Source: Trichostrongylus colubriformis
Lineage: Eukaryota; Nematoda; Chromadorea; Rhabditida; Trichostrongylidae
Direction of reading: 5' to 3'
Assembly: GCA_963978905.1 (NCBI GenBank)
Contig: OZ022259.1
Span: 23,410,068-23,474,067 of the forward strand
Length of the DNA: 64,000 nt
Made by a program: the position numbers and the translations under genes. Under the pieces are notes generated by a model, which did not search any database, had not been told where the DNA came from, and saw nothing but the letters and a program-made list of their open reading frames with translations. Of this stretch, positions 60,001-64,000 are shown one piece after another. Every line of letters begins with the position of its first letter. Within the stretch, counting starts at the first letter, position 1.

Positions 60001-61893
60001 ATACCTATATGTACCTCCTATTGTTCGGACAGGAGATGCGACATAATGGCGTCGCAATCACATGCATGGTGCACAGGTGTGCCACTAGGGGAAAAATTCG
60101 CCTCGCGACGTTCGACGTGCAACGATGCGATGGTTGCCAGCTAGGGGAGCCGGTAGTGTCATCTTGGGTCCCAATGATGGTGTGACGATGTCTCAGGCCT
60201 TATTTTAGGCGTAGTCACTCGGACCGAACGAACAACCGCTCATATCTCGCACCCATCGCCTGGCGCGTCATACATAGACACGCGAATTTCCTGTCATAAT
60301 GGCATACAATCCATGGTCCTCAGATGTTCTTATATAGGATGGGATTGCCCATATAAAAGCAAAGGCTCTAAGTGGCCACCCTGCAAAAAAATTAGAAAAA
60401 CCCCTCGAGACCATGTATTCGGTCTTCAATAGGAATCATAAATATTTGCCAATACAAAGGCCCAGCGAGGGATCATACAGAATAGAATAAAAAAGGCCAA
60501 AAGAAGAGAGAGGAGTGACAGAGACGCAGACTGCGTGGTCCATAGAGCATGTGCTGTGCCACAGTTTTCTATGCCGGGTTCGAACAGTCAGGAAACGGTT
60601 TCTGTTACCTATTCCTATGTGTCTACATCTTGATGTGGAGTCGAATCCGTGACGGGTTCTAATAGGATTTTTTATTATGGAGAATCAGCCCTCAACAACT
60701 CCTCGATAAAGCCTAGCTAAACTGTATTATTGCTGCTGATTCTCTTGACATATTATTGCTGATGTGCCAGCTTGTGAACAAAATTTTCGGTCTCGGAAGA
60801 GCCATCCTGCTTATCAGTAATCATCACGATCCGTTAACGTACCATGGTCCTAAGCCTTATATATCTCGCATTCCTTGATTTAAAAGTAATCGTGCACGGA
60901 AAAATGAGACTCTCAGTTACCTACATGTTTATTTCGTATGTGCTTAATGAAGGCCGCATGCAAAGTTTCGCGCGAAAAAGTAAGAATCCGGTCAAGATAC
61001 AGCCCCTCAAAGTGGCGGCTAAGGGGGCGGAACCTCAGAGTAAGTGCCCACCCCGTCGTTCACCGCGGTCGGAGACGCACAGCGGGTACAGAAAGCTACG
61101 TAAACAGACCCATTCTTCGTTGACGACCGGGCCGCATGAAGGGGCGGGCTTTTACTTTGAAGCCCCATCCCCACGGTCACCACTTTGAGGACCTGTATCT
61201 CAGCTGAATTCTCACTTTTTCGCGTAAATTTTTGCATGCGGCCCTTATTTAAAAAATGCAACCTAAATATGCATATACATATAGGTAAATGAGGAACTTA
61301 TTTTCTCGTGCTCCCTTTGAGTCACCTCCTAATTAACGAAAATTTCTGATAATCATCCCTTTGATGACTGAATGTAGCACTACTACTAGCTTTACCTATT
61401 TGAATACATTAGCGAGGGCGCGTGCCAGGAAACTCATCTACGAAGGGGTCAAACAGGAGAGTGAAGGATTGCAATTTCGATCTCCCTTTTACTTTGTTTT
61501 CCTTTCACTACCACTTCTACAAGGTAGTAATATCTTCGAACCATTAACCCCCCCCCCCCCTCCCTCTTCGACACTGCACCAATCACTGAACCATTTGTAA
61601 ACAACTAAAGATAAATAAACCCACTTGGCAATTGATACGCCTGGAGCAGTGTCGTTGAGCATAATGACACGAATATCATCGTCGTCAGGTGTGGTGGAGG
61701 ACAAAGTCGTGGACGTTGTCATCGCAGCTGTCAGCATCTGAGTAGCGAGCGTCGACGTTGACGCGATCAGCGTAGACGCTAACGACGTCGGCGACGTCGT
61801 CGTCGTCGTCAAAGTTGACAGAGTGGGCGTGATCGAATCGTTGACGAGTGGAGTCTCGACGTATGCCGACACAGACCATTCGGACAGGTTCAT
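51050..61893 (-). CDS. Cholecystokinin/gastrin-type neuropeptide GPCR (nematode CKR-like)
   Basis: Eleven exons on the minus strand: 61893-61625, 53444-53318, 53240-53147, 53052-52987, 52910-52811, 52746-52596, 52544-52415, 52358-52256, 52180-52079, 52000-51910 and 51286-51050. The total is 1470 nt, giving 489 aa. Class A landmarks in order are G122-N123 (TM1), LAITD with D151 (TM2), C178 (TM3), E202-R203-Y204, W230 (TM4), ECL2 C256, P280 and Y288 (TM5), CWTP 393-396 (TM6) and NPITY 437-441 (TM7). The loop ERYYAICRPLHSRIWQTRSHA matches the CCK/gastrin receptor pattern. The N terminus is Ser/Thr-rich with N-glycosylation sequons. The exon 1 to 2 junction creates an N-L-T sequon. AATAAA lies 20 nt past the stop (51030-51025, minus). 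Exon 1 assignment rests on phase and context. A putative donor AAG|gtatgc inside the last exon could give another C terminus. The C. elegans counterparts would be ckr-1/ckr-2. Confidence 0.85.
56829..57018 (+). repeat. Dispersed repeat family G, copy 2
   Basis: Diverged copy in intron 1 of the receptor gene. It shares acagctgatgtacttgtcag, the gtaccactgcaccaatccaa segment and the gagccacctgtcgcgggtca tail. Confidence 0.45.
58240..58620 (+). repeat. Dispersed repeat family C, copy 2
   Basis: The fullest copy in the window. It runs from ttggaaacgaagggcgctgg to ggcaccccctgtatttatgt, then passes into family B. A shorter related end is at 57830-57900. Confidence 0.6.
58605..59005. mobile_element. 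Family B inverted-repeat MITE, copy 4
   Basis: The arms are gggccgcatgcaacgtttca and the complementary gtgaaactttgcaaaagacc. It lies in intron 1 of the receptor gene and its left side is fused to a family C repeat. Confidence 0.7.
59277..59440 (+). repeat. Local duplicate, copy 1
   Basis: aatacattagcgagggcgcg to tacaaggtagtaatatctt recurs at 61404-61545 with few differences. Both copies lie a few hundred bp after a family B element. Confidence 0.8.
60880..61320. mobile_element. Family B inverted-repeat MITE, copy 5
   Basis: Well preserved. It starts gtaatcgtgcacggaaaaat, has the inner arms cagcccctcaaagtggcggc and ccaccactttgaggacctg, and a right end near gtgctccctttgag. It is in intron 1 of the receptor gene, about 300 bp from exon 1. 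Confidence 0.75.
61400..61547 (+). repeat. Local duplicate, copy 2
   Basis: Second copy of the block at 59277-59440. It is followed by C13 (61548-61560) and then, 64 bp on, by receptor exon 1. Confidence 0.8.
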
Positions 61894-61905
61894 ACTGAAA
61901 GATAA
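61891..61905 (-). promoter_or_regulatory. Probable spliced-leader trans-splice acceptor of the receptor gene
   Basis: On the minus strand tatctttcag ends one nucleotide before the ATG of exon 1. A strong acceptor directly abutting the start codon is typical of SL1 trans-splicing in nematodes. It supports this ATG as the start and the exon as the true first coding exon. A cis-spliced 5' UTR exon further upstream is the alternative. Confidence 0.6.
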
Positions 61906-63839
61906 GTTATAAGGCAGTCAAAAAGAGGGAAAAACGACACAGTCGAATGAAACGAGCTGTACGTATGGCAGGAAGCTCCTGCAAGGAGTCACAAGGCAGT
62001 GAATCAAAGATTCTGTCACCTGACGTGAAGTAAAGGCAATAAAATAGAAGGAAGTGGGGTGCTCAGCTAGTCTGGGTGTTGACACGATCTAATGGGCTTG
62101 CACGACGTCAGAAACAAGAAAAAGCCAACAACTTTTCGCATAAGAAAAGACATTATGCTATCAGTTAGAGCTGCTCAGAGAGAAGAAAGAAAGCACCAGA
62201 AAAGAGGCCGACAAGCATCAATCCAGTAGAACAGATATCAAAACATCAATTTTGAAAACACCTGTCAGCGATTACCCATAATCAAACGGATATGGAGCAC
62301 AAATGCTTCGATCACACTTCTGTTCAACTCGAGTAACTTCTATACTTATTTGTTTATTATGCACATATAGGTGCAGATATCTACGGATAATCGCTCCCCA
62401 CCCATGTGGAACTGGAATTTTTTGGAATCCCTCGAAGATTCCCTCCTTCCCCGTAAACCATCACTTTTTTGACTTTTGATTTTCTTGGACCGATGAGGTG
62501 ATCCCCAAAAAAGGCCGTCGATCGATAATCATACTCCTGCGAATAGGAACAGGCACCGGTGTCGGAAGCGTCGACTGAAGGGTGGGAGAAGGGGTGGGGG
62601 AGTGGAAGGGATTCATATTTCTTGAAATTTGCTCAACGCCAGGCTTGACCCTGACCCTAAAACCATGCGATGTAGTTACAACCGCTTCGTTTCTTTATTC
62701 TCTTCTTATAGTCGCTCGCTGGGCCTGTGCACTGGCATATAGGCCTAAAAGTGGAGACATTAAGCGTTCAGAGTGCTAGACCACGCCTATTCACAAATCG
62801 CGCCCTACGACAGTAAAGCAGATGGCAAGACATGAACATAGTAAAGCACATACATTCAATAGAGTACATAGTACATACATTCTACCAATAACCAACAACT
62901 TTTTCTAGAGCTGGTCAGATAGGAGCGAGTTCAAGAGGAAGAACCGAAGGAGTACCGTAAAAAGGTGGCAGCTTACAAACTCCGCCTACTTACAAATCAC
63001 GCCCTGCCACAATGTCAAGCATAAGCAAAAGGAAGTGCATCAGTGTTTCAACAGAGTTTAATGGGCTAATTTTAACCCAAAAACAATGTTTTGCTGAATT
63101 ATTCAATGAGAAACAAGAAAGCTTTCAGAGAAAAAGCTAAGACGTGTGCGTCAGGACTGTCGAACCAGGTCAGGTCACGTGACCAGTCATTAGCGGATCC
63201 AACTGCACGGTTCTAACGAACATTCGATGCAGAGGAGCATCTGTTCGAAATGATAATACATTAGTAGCTCATTTATTCCTCCCACTCATTAATTATCCCT
63301 TACAACAGCGTAACATATTTCGTATTGTAATCATAGAAAAGTACATTTCATTATTTAATAAGATTAATTGTGCCCAGTATTCGACATGGGGGAGAATGGT
63401 AAGAAATCCTCATACGAGTAAAAAAATTGGCTCTAGAAAAACAGCGTGTCCATTACCTAGGAATGACAGCAATTCGACGCCATTTCCATCAATTTCAAGT
63501 CCACGTTTTCAATGTGTCTACGTCACGTTATTTTGTTACTCTCACATAATTAGGGGTACATCAGTCATGAGAGTTAATATTACCACTGAATTTTATGACT
63601 TTATTTCTAAGAGCTTTATTCATAATAGGAACAGCATAGTGACCTATAATTTTTTGACCCATGATCTAATGATGTAAATGACCCATTATTTCCCATCAAG
63701 AGGAACGAACGAGAATAGCAAAGACTGATTGCTCAATGGCTACGATCATTGTGCGAGTAAGTGTTTATATCTCCCTAGACCATAGATAAAATAAACGATT
63801 TAAAAGGATAAAAAAATGAAGTTTTCTGCGTTCATTGTT
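61906..63839. other. Upstream region of the receptor gene; no gene seen
   Basis: It should contain the receptor promoter and outron. No TATA box could be chosen with confidence. Short unconserved frames only. Confidence 0.4.
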
Positions 63840-64000
63840 CTTTCGTTGGGATACGCCGCGTATTCCAATTTAATTAAGAATCATGGTGATAGGTGAATGC
63901 GATTGGCCTGTACAATGAATGCGGAAGCCACCCGATGAACAAGTGAGCGTTTTTATGTTTCCGGACAAGTCTGGTCTGACTCACCTACCCCGTAAGGATG
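63840..64000 (+). repeat. Dispersed repeat family G, copy 3 (cut by window end)
   Basis: Starts cgttgggatacgccgcgtat, continues ggcctgtacaatgaatg and ccgatgaacaagtgagcg, and runs off the window end at caagtctgg..ccccgtaagg. Confidence 0.5.

Larger units (their letters stand above)
53445..61624 (-). other. Intron 1 of the receptor gene
   Basis: 8.2 kb between the AA|gtgggt donor and the ctttacag acceptor. It holds family B copies 4 and 5, family C copy 2, family G copy 2, the duplicate blocks at 59277 and 61400, and G/C runs at 53964, 55178, 55348 and 61548. No nested gene was recognised. Confidence 0.6.

Noticed and set aside
61489..61624. Continuation of receptor exon 1 frame past 61625
   Set aside because: The frame runs into a C13 run (read as Gly codons) and a duplicated repeat. 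A phase-compatible donor at 61624 gives a coherent receptor instead.
1..64000. CRISPR arrays, bacterial operons, phage or rRNA genes
   Set aside because: Nothing in the window supports a prokaryotic origin. Repeats are interspersed transposon-type and genes have introns.

Overview
The window looks like gene-poor, repeat-rich nuclear DNA from a nematode, most likely a clade V parasite of the hookworm/strongylid type. The evidence is genes built of small exons with tttcag-type acceptors, three start codons preceded at 1-27 nt by acceptors suited to spliced-leader trans-splicing, and abundant Tc1/mariner-derived elements. One of these carries an end very like the hookworm mariner 'bandit' and human Hsmar1. 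Genus assignment is inference. All exon models were built by eye from splice signals and phase. They close without stops, but no transcript was available.

Four genes can be supported. Three are tandem paralogs on the + strand at 31.7-34.3, 37.1-38.7 and 46.1-47.5 kb. They encode 123-124 aa cytosolic proteins that look like NTF2-like/DUF4440-type folds, with an unusual cysteine cluster (C-x-C-C-I-C). All three share the same four-exon structure: 13, 141, 56 and 162-165 nt. The first two also share duplicated 5' flanking DNA with a TATA box about 340 nt before the ATG. The fourth gene, on the minus strand at 61.9-51.05 kb, encodes a complete 489 aa class A GPCR in 11 exons that resembles cholecystokinin/gastrin-type peptide receptors. 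Its first exon encodes a Ser/Thr-rich extracellular N terminus and is separated from the rest by an 8.2 kb intron full of repeats.

Everything else is repeats or unassigned DNA. At 0-31 kb there are no convincing genes. There are six copies of a ~500 bp Tc1-like MITE (family A), a 1.27 kb foldback, a 675 bp mariner foldback that retains transposase catalytic-motif codons in both arms, and several dispersed families (C, D, E, F, G, H, M). At 31-48 kb the NTF2-like cluster is interleaved with mariner transposase relics, MITEs and composite repeats. At 48-64 kb lie the receptor gene and its intronic repeats. Homopolymeric G/C tracts of 10-23 nt recur, mostly in the last 18 kb.

No dramatic new system is evident. 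The best leads are the cysteine-rich NTF2-like array with a MITE inserted in one promoter, dense ATTGATTA/ATCGATTA (CUT-homeodomain-like) motifs in and downstream of the receptor gene, and the bandit-like mariner foldback.
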